This document shows, one piece after another, positions 55,562 through 63,798 of a stretch of 64,000 nucleotides of DNA. How positions within the stretch are numbered: the first letter of the stretch is position 1; every line of letters begins with the position of its first letter. Under the pieces are notes generated by a model. The model had not been told where the DNA came from and ran no database searches. It saw only the letters and a program-made list of their open reading frames with translations. The DNA comes from CAIXQW01 sp046049675. GTDB lineage: Bacteria; Bacteroidota; Bacteroidia; Chitinophagales; Chitinophagaceae. A program made the position numbers and the translations under genes. The stretch spans positions 62,001-126,000 of the forward strand of contig JBJORA010000043.1 in the NCBI GenBank assembly GCA_046049675.1, read 5' to 3'.

Positions 55562-57850
55562 TTATTGCTTCAATAATTTCTTGGTAATACTGCCTGCATT
55601 AGTGTTTACAACGACGTTATATAAGCCGGCTTGCAACAACTGAATGTCAATTTGTTTATTGTTGCTACTTAAAACAAGTTTGCCAGTAATGTCTGTAATT
55701 GCAACGTTTTCAATATTTGCGCTGGTGTTGATTGCAATTGTATTGGTAGCAGGATTAGGCACAATGCTAATATCTAATGCTTGAGTACTCAAACCAGTTG
55801 CCCAGCCATTAATATAAACTTTACCTTGATAAGGCGTGTGGTTAAATTTGGTAGCTGTTACAATGATAGAATCGCCAAACGCAAGTAAACCTGAAGCAAA
55901 GCTAAATTGCGCTGTACCACCTGAGCTTTTAGCCGTTGCAAGCACTTTATTCTGATAGCTCAAACATACATCTGCATCATCTTGCGAACAATTAACAGTA
56001 AAGGTTGTATGTGCACTATGAATTGTGCCAGGATGTGTGCAGGCTAATGTGCCTTCGTTCTTATTGAAAAGCACTACGCTAATATCGCCAAATACTTGCC
56101 ATGCATCCGTCATTTGATTGCCATCGTCGGGATATTGCCAACCTGCTGCTGCGCTATACTGGTCCATCATACTAGCCCAGCCACATTGCATAATGCTACC
56201 AAATGCATTTTTTACATTGCCGGGTCTTGCTCCGCGCAATACGGCCATTGCTTCATCCTGACATTGTGGAGGCGCTTCCCACCACTGCTCTTCGCTGCTC
56301 ATAGCATTTGCAATTGTACCTAATGGTAGCACTTCAGTGCCTACAGTTTTGCTTGCCGATGCCATGGCATAGCCAAAACATTTACCAGGTATTGCGGCCT
56401 CAAACATACCAGTATTACAACCTACAGTAAGCATAGCTGGCCACTGACCATCTGTATTGTTTGTATAATCTGCATCTACACTTGTAAATGCACATGTACT
56501 AATAGAGTTTACATTGCCATGTCCGGTGTAGTTGATAAAACTTGTGCCACTGTCCAAACAGTTCGTAAGCATTGTTGGCGTTGGTGCGCCCACTGCATCT
56601 GCGCCGCCTTTGTCGCCGTCGTAAAGCTCCCACACATAGAGATAATTGCCGTGGCTTTTCATACTGTCGGCTATATCGCGCATATGCTGCCAATCGTATT
56701 GATTATCGTCTGCGGGTGTTGCATCGTTGCTGCCAATAGCAGTATAGTTTCTAAGCCACGCGCCCATATTTGGTTGCTGCTCGTAACGCAAAGTTTTTTT
56801 GATTTGTAAGTCCAAGTCTTGCTCGCTTAGGCAATAAAATCTACCTACTAAAACTTCTGCATAGTTGTCGTTGCCTACCAAATAGCCATAGCGATTATCG
56901 CCATAGTAATCGTAGTTTGGTGTGCTTGCATAGGCCAGTCGTTGTGTTTCGATATCGTTTTGACTGCCTACGAGTTGTAAGTATAACAAGTTAGGATGGC
57001 TTGCGTAATAAGATTTGATATAATTGTATAAAGAGTCTTTGTTGAGTGCGCCTGATGCACTAGAAATAGCTGCTGTACTAACTAGCGCTGTCTTTATGCC
57101 TTTTTGATTCTTCCAAGCAACATATGGTGCTATATTATTCAAATACTGCGGTGCACATACCACAAGCATTTCGCCATATTGCGATAACGCGGTGTATTCA
57201 CTTGGTTCAAAATTGTCGAATTTATTTTTGAGCACAGCTAGCATTTGCTCGCTTTCTTGCTTTGGCACAAAAGCAGGTATGGCATTACCATCAACAGGCT
57301 TATCATAGTTTACGCGAATACGCATGCTTGTGTAAGTGCGCAAGGTTTTTTGAGCGGCATTGTATTGGGTAAATGCTAATGCGAAATTTTGTCCGCGCTG
57401 GCTACGAATAGCATAAGTAGCACCTGGGTTTATAACTTGCGACGGAAAAAATGCATCGCTGGCGTAGATACTGCCTTCTTCTGCAATGATTGGCGTAGCA
57501 TTGGCATTTCGAATACGATGACCCGTGCTAGGTATTACGTCAAAAGGCAATACTTCGTCAGTATGTGTTTCTGCAAGCATAACAACACTTGCATTTTTAT
57601 TGGCAGGCAAAGCTACGCGCAACATGTACTTCAATACATCTGGATGCTGTGCGTATAACCATGGTGTTGCATTCGCTGCGCTTAGGCTCAAGTATGTTTT
57701 GCCATTTTGTACAAGCTTGCTTTTTTGTACTTGAGGCAATTGAATTTCCAATTCTGTATATGTACTTGTATTAGCTAAAACGCGTACTTGTGCCTGTGAG
57801 CCAAGGCTCATACACAGCATTGCGCTTAGTAAAATTATTATACCTTTCAT
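55562..57850 (-). CDS. Gingipain-type (C25) cysteine protease with T9SS sorting domain
   Basis: The protein has 762 residues from the ATG at 57850 (MKGIIILLSAMLCMSLGSQA); an upstream in-frame ATG at 57952 would add a poor leader and lies before the likely promoter. The catalytic part has INYTGHGN (His444) and VGCNTGMFE (Cys478), the dyad of gingipain-like C25 peptidases. A propeptide-like region precedes it and Ig-like and T9SS domains follow (SIVPNPATNTIAINTSAN ... YNVVVNTNAGSITKKLLKQ). It should be activated and displayed at the outer membrane and cut extracellular proteins. Arg/Lys or other specificity cannot be read. A TATCTTTA box (57868-57875, minus) precedes the start. Confidence 0.93.
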   Translation of the reverse strand: MKGIIILLSAMLCMSLGSQAQVRVLANTSTYTELEIQLPQVQKSKLVQNGKTYLSLSAANATPWLYAQHPDVLKYMLRVALPANKNASVVMLAETHTDEVLPFDVIPSTGHRIRNANATPIIAEEGSIYASDAFFPSQVINPGATYAIRSQRGQNFALAFTQYNAAQKTLRTYTSMRIRVNYDKPVDGNAIPAFVPKQESEQMLAVLKNKFDNFEPSEYTALSQYGEMLVVCAPQYLNNIAPYVAWKNQKGIKTALVSTAAISSASGALNKDSLYNYIKSYYASHPNLLYLQLVGSQNDIETQRLAYASTPNYDYYGDNRYGYLVGNDNYAEVLVGRFYCLSEQDLDLQIKKTLRYEQQPNMGAWLRNYTAIGSNDATPADDNQYDWQHMRDIADSMKSHGNYLYVWELYDGDKGGADAVGAPTPTMLTNCLDSGTSFINYTGHGNVNSISTCAFTSVDADYTNNTDGQWPAMLTVGCNTGMFEAAIPGKCFGYAMASASKTVGTEVLPLGTIANAMSSEEQWWEAPPQCQDEAMAVLRGARPGNVKNAFGSIMQCGWASMMDQYSAAAGWQYPDDGNQMTDAWQVFGDISVVLFNKNEGTLACTHPGTIHSAHTTFTVNCSQDDADVCLSYQNKVLATAKSSGGTAQFSFASGLLAFGDSIIVTATKFNHTPYQGKVYINGWATGLSTQALDISIVPNPATNTIAINTSANIENVAITDITGKLVLSSNNKQIDIQLLQAGLYNVVVNTNAGSITKKLLKQ

Positions 57851-57867
57851 ACTACTTGTTGTGAGGT

Positions 57868-57875
57868 TAAAGATA
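57868..57875 (-). promoter_or_regulatory. -7-like box for the C25 protease
   Basis: On the minus strand this reads TATCTTTA, 7 of 8 to TAnnTTTG, 18 bp before the ATG at 57850. It decides between the two possible starts. Confidence 0.4.
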
Positions 57876-57954
57876 AGACGAAATAATGGTAGTAAACCCT
57901 TGCCAATGCCGCGTGAATAAAGCTGTTGCAGGTTTTGACAAAAATTTGACAAGC

Positions 57955-57985
57955 AAAAAAAAAGAGCATAACCATTGCTATGCTC
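57955..57985 (-). terminator. Intrinsic terminator after the YugP-like gene
   Basis: On the minus strand GAGCATA (complement of 57979-57985) pairs with TATGCTC (complement of 57964-57970) over an 8-nt loop, followed by a run of nine T. It lies 26 bp after the stop at 58011. Confidence 0.85.
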
Positions 57986-58010
57986 CTTTGTATTTTTTGA
58001 AATATCTATG

Positions 58011-58709
58011 TTATTCGCGATTACTACTACGACTCATAAACATCATGATGTAATAAACCAAAGTAGCAATACTGCTTACCGCTGCTACCACATAAGTACG
58101 CGCTGCCCACTTCAAGGCATCTTGAGCGCCGTTGTGCTCACTACTGTTTGTAATATTAGCCGTATTCAGCCATAGCAATGCACGATTACTTGCATCGTAT
58201 TCAACTGGTAAAGTGATGATGCTAAACAGCGTACTTAAAGCAAAGAGTACAATGCCGGCAAGAAAAACTGTTTTACCTAAAGAACCTACTGCCATCAAGC
58301 CCATACCTGCCATCAATACCCATTGGCTTAGGTTAGACCCTATTTGCACAACAGGCACCATCTTGCTACGCATTTGCAACATGCTGTATTGTGTTGCGTG
58401 TTGCACAGCATGACCGCATTCGTGGGCTGCAACTGCTGCAGCACTAACGGTTACGCCATTGTACACATCAGGACTTAGGTTAACCGTTTTGTTCGATGGA
58501 TTGTAGTGGTCGCTCAAGAAGCCAGGTGTGCTAATTACCTGCACATCGTAAATGCCGTTGTCGCGCAGCATTTTTTCTGCAATTTCTTTCCCAGACAATC
58601 CTGCACTCAATCGCATTTGAGCATACTGTGCAAATTTGCTTCGCAAACGACCCTGTACGAGCATGCCAACCAAGGCCATAACGCCTCCTATTAAAAAGTA
58701 TCCATTCAT
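58011..58709 (-). CDS. YugP-like membrane zinc metallopeptidase
   Basis: The protein has 232 residues from the ATG at 58709 (MNGYFLIGGVMALVG); an in-frame ATG at 58748 lies upstream of the likely promoter region. The zinc motif is H96-E-C-G-H100 (AAHECGHAVQHA). Several membrane segments surround it (LMAGMGLMAVGSLGKTVFLAGIVLFAL and a C-terminal VAAVSSIATLVYYIMMFM). These are features of the YugP family of membrane-bound Zn peptidases; the physiological substrate is unknown. It is a single-gene unit with a strong terminator. TATCATTG (7 of 8) lies about 15 bp upstream as a -7 candidate. Confidence 0.87.
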   Translation of the reverse strand: MNGYFLIGGVMALVGMLVQGRLRSKFAQYAQMRLSAGLSGKEIAEKMLRDNGIYDVQVISTPGFLSDHYNPSNKTVNLSPDVYNGVTVSAAAVAAHECGHAVQHATQYSMLQMRSKMVPVVQIGSNLSQWVLMAGMGLMAVGSLGKTVFLAGIVLFALSTLFSIITLPVEYDASNRALLWLNTANITNSSEHNGAQDALKWAARTYVVAAVSSIATLVYYIMMFMSRSSNRE

Positions 58710-58772
58710 AACGCCAAATGTTTTTTTGCAATGATACGCAAATTTCAAACCAAACCCTTACACAGCCTGATT

Positions 58773-58809
58773 TTGACAATTTGACACGTCAATTTTGACT
58801 ATTTTGACA
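58773..58809 (+). repeat. Cluster of four TTGAC sites upstream of the YugP-like gene
   Basis: TTGACA lies at 58773, 58781 and 58804, and TTGACT at 58795, all on the plus strand. Similar TTGACA motifs recur near 57935-57950, on the other side of the same gene. They may be operator half-sites or mere AT-rich coincidence. Confidence 0.35.
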
Positions 58810-58886
58810 CATTTATATAGCATTTTATTTTATCTGTATTTACTTGTTTATCATCTATTTATTTAACATATTTAATACTTTGCAAA

Positions 58887-58894
58887 TAATTTTG
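58887..58894 (+). promoter_or_regulatory. -7 box for a candidate small RNA
   Basis: TAATTTTG is a full TAnnTTTG match. The -33 element is poor (ATTTAA). No open frame follows before a terminator. Confidence 0.45.
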
Positions 58895-58899
58895 CAGGT

Positions 58900-58985
58900 T
58901 GTAGGCGCCTCTGTACCTTCGTAGTGAATTTTATGGGTTAGTAAAGAACTGGGCTGGTGTTTTGCACTGGCTCTTTTCTTTTTAA
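58900..58985 (+). ncRNA. Candidate small RNA of about 80-90 nt
   Basis: The interval between the -7 box and the terminator at 58951-58973 contains no gene and has a folded-looking middle (CTGTACCTTCGTAGTG). Its size and shape resemble terminated small RNAs of Bacteroidota. A flavo-1-type or other Rfam family cannot be decided by eye. Confidence 0.4.
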
Positions 58986-58986
58986 A
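58951..58986 (+). terminator. Intrinsic terminator of the candidate small RNA
   Basis: A 9-bp stem, GGGCTGGTG / CACTGGCTC (58951-58959 and 58965-58973), includes three G-U pairs and a 5-nt loop and is followed by TTTTCTTTTT. Confidence 0.8.
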
Positions 58987-59176
58987 TCGTCTTACGCTCC
59001 GCCAAAACTTATCGATAAACGAATTCGGCATCAAACTAAATGTATTCGAAGGTCCTCATCTTACATAAACACATCTGTGCTAAGCAAACCAAACTAGCTC
59101 CAAATTCAAAAACAATCTCTAGAGTTATTGTTAGCATCCCCTGCAATTACTACATTCGCATCAAAGCAAATAAAAC

Positions 59177-59497
59177 ATGGTTCTAACTACAACAAGCAAT
59201 ATTGAGGGACGTACAATAGAAAGTTATAAAGGCCTAGTTACTGGCGAGGTAATTATAGGTGCCAACTTCTTTAAAGATATTTTTGCCGGTGTACGCGACT
59301 TTATTGGTGGCCGCAGCGGTACTTACGAAGGCGTACTAGCGGAAGCACGTACCAAGGCTATGAACGAAATGATTCAGCAAGCGCAAAGTTTAGGTGCAAA
59401 TGCTATCATTGGTATAGACCTCGATTACGAAACAGTTGGTGCAAAAGGTAGTATGCTAATGGTGAATGCTAGCGGCACGGCGGTAGTTGTTCGATAA
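59177..59497 (+). CDS. YbjQ/UPF0145 heavy-metal-binding-domain protein
   Basis: The protein has 106 residues with the YbjQ fold: TTTSNIEGRTIESYKGLVTG at the start, GGRSGTYEGVLAEARTKAM in the middle and GANAIIGIDLDYETVG at the end. The family forms pentameric cytoplasmic rings of unknown function, sometimes called heavy-metal-binding domains. It has no signal peptide. The next gene starts 42 bp downstream but has a different composition, so co-transcription is possible but the two are probably unrelated. Confidence 0.92.
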   Translation: MVLTTTSNIEGRTIESYKGLVTGEVIIGANFFKDIFAGVRDFIGGRSGTYEGVLAEARTKAMNEMIQQAQSLGANAIIGIDLDYETVGAKGSMLMVNASGTAVVVR

Positions 59498-59539
59498 GTT
59501 GCCAAACCTTAACTGCAACCTTGCAGACAGCCCTACACA

Positions 59540-60628
59540 ATGAAATTAAAAACTCAACTTATACTTTTATTTTTACTATTTGTACAAGTTGCCCAAGCGA
59601 ATATGTCATCGCCAATTTGGGAAGGAACAATGACAGGTTCAGCCTTTACCAGCAAGAACATAGATATTCTTTCTGAGTTTATTCTCATCAAAATAGGCAA
59701 AGATTACAAAACTGCAAAATTTACAGTTGAGTACACCATTCAAAGCCCCCTAACAGGTAGACAAATCCCGTTGTTGTTTTGTGCGAAAGATTACAAAGAC
59801 AGTTTTTTCGTTTGGGTTGACAATAATAGAGTAACTATTCAAGAAATACCTAAAAAGTATTCTCACTACGACAACTCGACTTTTTCTGGATTTAGTGGTT
59901 TAACAGATGAAGTGACAATTTACTGGTCTAAAAATCCTGGATTTACATATAAGTTACATGACCTTAAGTATTTTGAAACCGACATCGCCAAAGGTGTTCA
60001 TACGGTGAGAGTAGAATATGTTGCAAATGTTTGGACTGACATTTCAGACTGGATAAAAAAATATAGTTTTCGTTACTCGCTGACACCAGCCAAATTTTGG
60101 AAATCTTTTGGAAATTTAACTGTTGCTCTTGAACAAGAAGGCACAATTAGGCAACTTTCAACAAATATTGGGGAACCAATTGAAAAAACATTTCAAGCCA
60201 AGAATAGCTGGAAATTTACTAAACTGCCTGACGAGTATATTGAATTTTCTTACGCACCAAAAGCAGACAATCTTACAAAAGCGCTAATAGCTATTCAACC
60301 ATTTGGACTTTCTATAATTGCAGGTGTACTATTGTTCGTGTTGCATCTATTTCTTTCTTTCCGGTATCGAAGACAATTTGTAAATAAAAAATATTCCCCT
60401 GTGGTAATTATAGGTAGTCTGCTAATTCCGTTTTTGATTTTATTGAGCTATATTTATTCCTATGACTTCATTGACAATGTAATTGGCGAAGAAGCAGGAA
60501 GATATCATGGCTACATATCTTTAGCAATATTATTCTATCCTCTACTTTTAGCATTATATTGGACCATAGTATGGCTTTTGGACAGGCATCAAAAAAGAAA
60601 ACTAATAAATGAAAAAGGCAGCAGATAA
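59540..60628 (+). CDS. AT-rich membrane protein of unknown function
   Basis: The protein has 362 residues. A signal peptide (LILLFLLFVQVAQA) precedes a large beta-rich extracytoplasmic domain (about residues 22-240). The C-terminal part has three membrane segments (SIIAGVLLFVLHLFLSF, PVVIIGSLLIPFLILLSYIY, ISLAILFYPLLLALYWTIVW). No known family could be named. The gene and its downstream neighbour are visibly more AT-rich than the rest of the window, which suggests recent acquisition. They may form a small transcription unit. The function cannot be inferred. Confidence 0.75.
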   Translation: MKLKTQLILLFLLFVQVAQANMSSPIWEGTMTGSAFTSKNIDILSEFILIKIGKDYKTAKFTVEYTIQSPLTGRQIPLLFCAKDYKDSFFVWVDNNRVTIQEIPKKYSHYDNSTFSGFSGLTDEVTIYWSKNPGFTYKLHDLKYFETDIAKGVHTVRVEYVANVWTDISDWIKKYSFRYSLTPAKFWKSFGNLTVALEQEGTIRQLSTNIGEPIEKTFQAKNSWKFTKLPDEYIEFSYAPKADNLTKALIAIQPFGLSIIAGVLLFVLHLFLSFRYRRQFVNKKYSPVVIIGSLLIPFLILLSYIYSYDFIDNVIGEEAGRYHGYISLAILFYPLLLALYWTIVWLLDRHQKRKLINEKGSR

Positions 60629-60672
60629 CAGCTTACCAATAGTAACTCGCTTAACCCGCATTGTTTACAAGT

Positions 60673-61308
60673 ATGCAGTTGGCTAGAAAACATAAATATG
60701 GACTTTTGACAATTTTCTTAATTGGACTTTTCTATATTGGGCTTCGGTTGTTATTTGGGTTATTTACACCTTATAACTTCTTTACAGCTGAGCGAGATAT
60801 TGCAAAAAATAAAGTTCAAATAATTGTAGTTGGTTTTCCATATTACCCACAAGTGCATAACCGTCTTGCGAAAAATTATGGATTCAACTATACGTATGTA
60901 GGTTGCAACGCGACAATAGAGTTGCTAAATGGGAGAAAATTTTACAACAAAAGAGTAAGAAGTTATTTGACAAGGAAACATGGAAGCAATTTTTGGGAAA
61001 CCTTTAAATCACAAGTTGATAGCAGCATCGTGAGCCAAATCAAAACAGACTCAACCTTAAACAAGGTAAGCAACGTTGTTGGATCTTATAAAATTGTAAA
61101 AGACCAAATAAAACTGATTGACAGTTTATCACATGGCAAAAGGCGTATTTCGCTAATTCCGAGATTAGACGATACTTTGAAAAATATTTATGTGGTGAAT
61201 GTATCAGAAGACAACGGAACAAACTCTGTAACTTACTTCACTTTTTTAGTTGATGGTACAACAATGAAAATAATTAACCCAAACGGCAAACTTACGGAAC
61301 AAGAATAA
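60673..61308 (+). CDS. AT-rich membrane-anchored hypothetical protein
   Basis: The protein has 211 residues from the ATG at 60673; an in-frame TTG at 60661 would add four residues. It has one N-terminal membrane segment (LLTIFLIGLFYIGLRLLFGL) and a long soluble part facing the periplasm with basic and aromatic patches. No family is recognised. It lies 44 bp after the preceding AT-rich gene on the same strand, so the pair is probably co-transcribed and perhaps acquired together. Confidence 0.68.
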   Translation: MQLARKHKYGLLTIFLIGLFYIGLRLLFGLFTPYNFFTAERDIAKNKVQIIVVGFPYYPQVHNRLAKNYGFNYTYVGCNATIELLNGRKFYNKRVRSYLTRKHGSNFWETFKSQVDSSIVSQIKTDSTLNKVSNVVGSYKIVKDQIKLIDSLSHGKRRISLIPRLDDTLKNIYVVNVSEDNGTNSVTYFTFLVDGTTMKIINPNGKLTEQE

Positions 61309-61352
61309 AAACGTTTCACAACAACATATTTACGAAAAGCAAAATGCAAGTG

Positions 61353-63200
61353 CTACTTAAACCTTGCCTCTAATTCTTCGCGCGTTAATACAGTAAAAAT
61401 TTTATCGCCGCCCGGTGTAAACTCCGGTTGCGTGCTAACAAACAATTGCGTACATAGCTCTTGCATCGCACTGGTGCTCATCGTATCTGGCCCTTGTAGA
61501 CTTTTGTTGTAAGCCATGCTTTGCAATAGTCGTTCGCGTGTGCTAGCCTTGGCTAAATGTGTACTGTACTTATACTGCTCAATAATGCTCTGTATGGTCT
61601 TTATGATATCGCCATTAGGCTCGTCAGCTGGCAAGGCTTGCACAATAAAAGTATTGTTGCCAAAGGGTTCTAGCACATAGCCCAATGCATTTAAGTCTTG
61701 CAAAACATCTGCAATGATAAGACTATCGGCAGTATTAAACTCAATGGTCTGCGGATGCAACAAGGCTTGACTCGTAGCTTCGTTTGTAGCAGCTATACCC
61801 TGCATAAACCTATCATAGTATATGCGTTGCTTAGCGCGTCTTGCATTGATAAGCAATACACCATTGCTTTTAGGATATACAATGTACTTGCCCAATACTT
61901 GCAACAAACTAATATCCTGCTGCAGACTTAACTCGCTGCTCGCCTGTTGTAATACTTCATTTACAGCATCGCCTGTTAAAGGAAGGTCTTGCTGTGTGCT
62001 GGGTTGCAAACTGTCTGCACCTTTGTACAACTCGCGCCAATTTTTTACACTTCCACTGCGTTCAAGCAAATGAGCTTGCCCTTTTTGTGTAAAGCTGTTG
62101 TACAAATAATCGCCTTGCACACGTTCTTTTGTTTCGCTGCTATAAGGTTGTGTTATACTTGGCAAATGCACAATGCCAGCATCTAAGTCAAAGTCTAAGC
62201 TTGGTGCAATACTGTTTTTACTTAAAGCAGCCTTTACTGCAGAATTTACAAAGGCGTATATCAAGCGTTCGTCTTCAAACTTTATCTCTTGCTTTGTTGG
62301 ATGTACATTGGCATCAATTTTTGCAGGGTCTAAATTCAGGAATAAGAAAAATGCAGGAAACTCGTCGTTGCCGATGAGCTGTGTATAGGCTTTTGTAACA
62401 GCATGATTGAGATACGCACTTCTAATATATCTGTTATTGACAAAGAAGTACTGCGCACCACGAGTTTTTGTAGCAGCATCTGGTGTGCCAATAAAGCCAG
62501 AAATTTCTAGATAATCCGTTGGCTCTGCAACAGGCACTAGTTTGCTATTGTAGCTATTGCCAAGCAAACCAACAATACGTTGCTTGAGATTACCACTATC
62601 TAAATTAAAAACATCGGTATCGCCATTGGTAAATCTAAACGCTACTTCCGGAAAAGCCATAGCAACTCTTGTAAACTCGTCAACGATATGACGTAGTTCC
62701 GTTGTATTGCTCTTTAGAAATTGGCGACGTGCAGGCACATTATGAAACAAATTTTTAATGGCAATACTAGTGCCCGCCTTAGTAGCAATAGGTTCTTGCA
62801 GTTCTACTGTACTATTGGCTATATGAATCAAAGTGCCCATCTCGGCATCTGCTGTGCGTGTCTTTAGCTCTACTTGTGCAACAGCGGCTATACTCGCAAG
62901 CGCTTCGCCACGAAAACCCATGGTACGAATGCTAAAAAGGTCGTTGATGTTTTGAATTTTGCTTGTAGCGTGGCGCTCAAAACACATACGTGCATCTGTG
63001 GCTGTCATGCCTTTGCCATCATCAATACATAGCATTAGTTCTTTGCCTGCATCGCGTACTACGAGATGAATATTTTTGGCACCAGCATCAACTGCATTCT
63101 CCAAAAGCTCTTTTACAGCGCTTGCTGGGCGTTGAATTACCTCACCAGCTGCAATTTGGTTGGCAATATTATCGGGCAGAAGATTAATGATGTCGGCCAA
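61353..63200 (-). CDS. mutL: DNA mismatch repair protein MutL
   Basis: The protein has 615 residues. The N-terminal GHKL ATPase has ELLENAVDAGAKN, DDGKGM, ERHATSKI and GFRGEALASIAAV in order, followed by the NVPARRQFLKS lid and the transducer motif VHPTKQEI. The C-terminal domain is present, but the endonuclease motif DQHAAxER is replaced by INARRAKQRIYYDRF, and the zinc-site CPHGRP segment reads TPGGDKIF. MutL couples MutS mismatch recognition to strand incision. This copy probably lacks its own nuclease activity or uses an atypical site. It is a cytoplasmic protein, convergent with the hypothetical gene before it. Confidence 0.96.
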   Translation of the reverse strand: MADIINLLPDNIANQIAAGEVIQRPASAVKELLENAVDAGAKNIHLVVRDAGKELMLCIDDGKGMTATDARMCFERHATSKIQNINDLFSIRTMGFRGEALASIAAVAQVELKTRTADAEMGTLIHIANSTVELQEPIATKAGTSIAIKNLFHNVPARRQFLKSNTTELRHIVDEFTRVAMAFPEVAFRFTNGDTDVFNLDSGNLKQRIVGLLGNSYNSKLVPVAEPTDYLEISGFIGTPDAATKTRGAQYFFVNNRYIRSAYLNHAVTKAYTQLIGNDEFPAFFLFLNLDPAKIDANVHPTKQEIKFEDERLIYAFVNSAVKAALSKNSIAPSLDFDLDAGIVHLPSITQPYSSETKERVQGDYLYNSFTQKGQAHLLERSGSVKNWRELYKGADSLQPSTQQDLPLTGDAVNEVLQQASSELSLQQDISLLQVLGKYIVYPKSNGVLLINARRAKQRIYYDRFMQGIAATNEATSQALLHPQTIEFNTADSLIIADVLQDLNALGYVLEPFGNNTFIVQALPADEPNGDIIKTIQSIIEQYKYSTHLAKASTRERLLQSMAYNKSLQGPDTMSTSAMQELCTQLFVSTQPEFTPGGDKIFTVLTREELEARFK

Positions 63201-63325
63201 GATTGGTAATGCTTTGCGGCGAAGATAAAGCTAAAAAGGCGTTTACGGATTTTGGCGCAAACAAAACTGCACGCTTATCATAAGTGGCAGCTGCTGTAGA
63301 TGCAACGTTACTAAGGCTTCTGTAC

Positions 63326-63333
63326 TATATTTG
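63326..63333 (+). promoter_or_regulatory. -7 box for the B12-binding protein gene
   Basis: TATATTTG is a full TAnnTTTG match ending 6 bp before the ATG at 63339, so the transcript is predicted to be nearly leaderless. Confidence 0.5.
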
Positions 63334-63338
63334 CATCA

Positions 63339-63749
63339 ATGAATAGACCGATACGGGTGCTTGTAGCCAAAGTGGGTTTAGATGGCCACGACCGTGGTGC
63401 TAAAGTAATTGCCGCAGCACTTAAAGATGCTGGCATGGAGGTAATATATACCGGCCTAAGGCAAACGCCTGAGATGGTTGTACAAACTGCCTTGCAAGAA
63501 GATGCTGACGCCATTGGCATTAGTATTTTAAGCGGAGCACATATGACGGTTTTTCCTAAGGTTATTAAATTGATGAAGGATAATGGCCTTAATGATGTGC
63601 TATTAACTGGTGGCGGTATTATTCCTGCTGATGATATGCAAGCGCTGCGCGATATGGGTGTAGGCGAACTATTTAGCCCTGGCACACCTACAGCAGATAT
63701 TGCAAAGTATATTAGCGAATACGTTGCTACACATAGAGCTTTTACTTAG
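63339..63749 (+). CDS. Cobalamin-binding protein (methylmalonyl-CoA mutase C-terminal type)
   Basis: The protein has 136 residues, the size of a stand-alone B12-binding domain. The signature D15-x-H17-x-x-G20 in GLDGHDRGAKV supplies the lower axial His ligand; SILSGAHMTVFPKV and LLTGGGIIP are the other conserved loops. It matches the C-terminal cobalamin-binding part of methylmalonyl-CoA mutase-type enzymes and the small subunit of split mutases. A catalytic partner is not visible in this window. It acts in the cytoplasm. Confidence 0.95.
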   Translation: MNRPIRVLVAKVGLDGHDRGAKVIAAALKDAGMEVIYTGLRQTPEMVVQTALQEDADAIGISILSGAHMTVFPKVIKLMKDNGLNDVLLTGGGIIPADDMQALRDMGVGELFSPGTPTADIAKYISEYVATHRAFT

Positions 63750-63798
63750 CGAGACATAGGCAGCGCATTTTTTGCAGGCCTTTAATTACCTTTATGCC

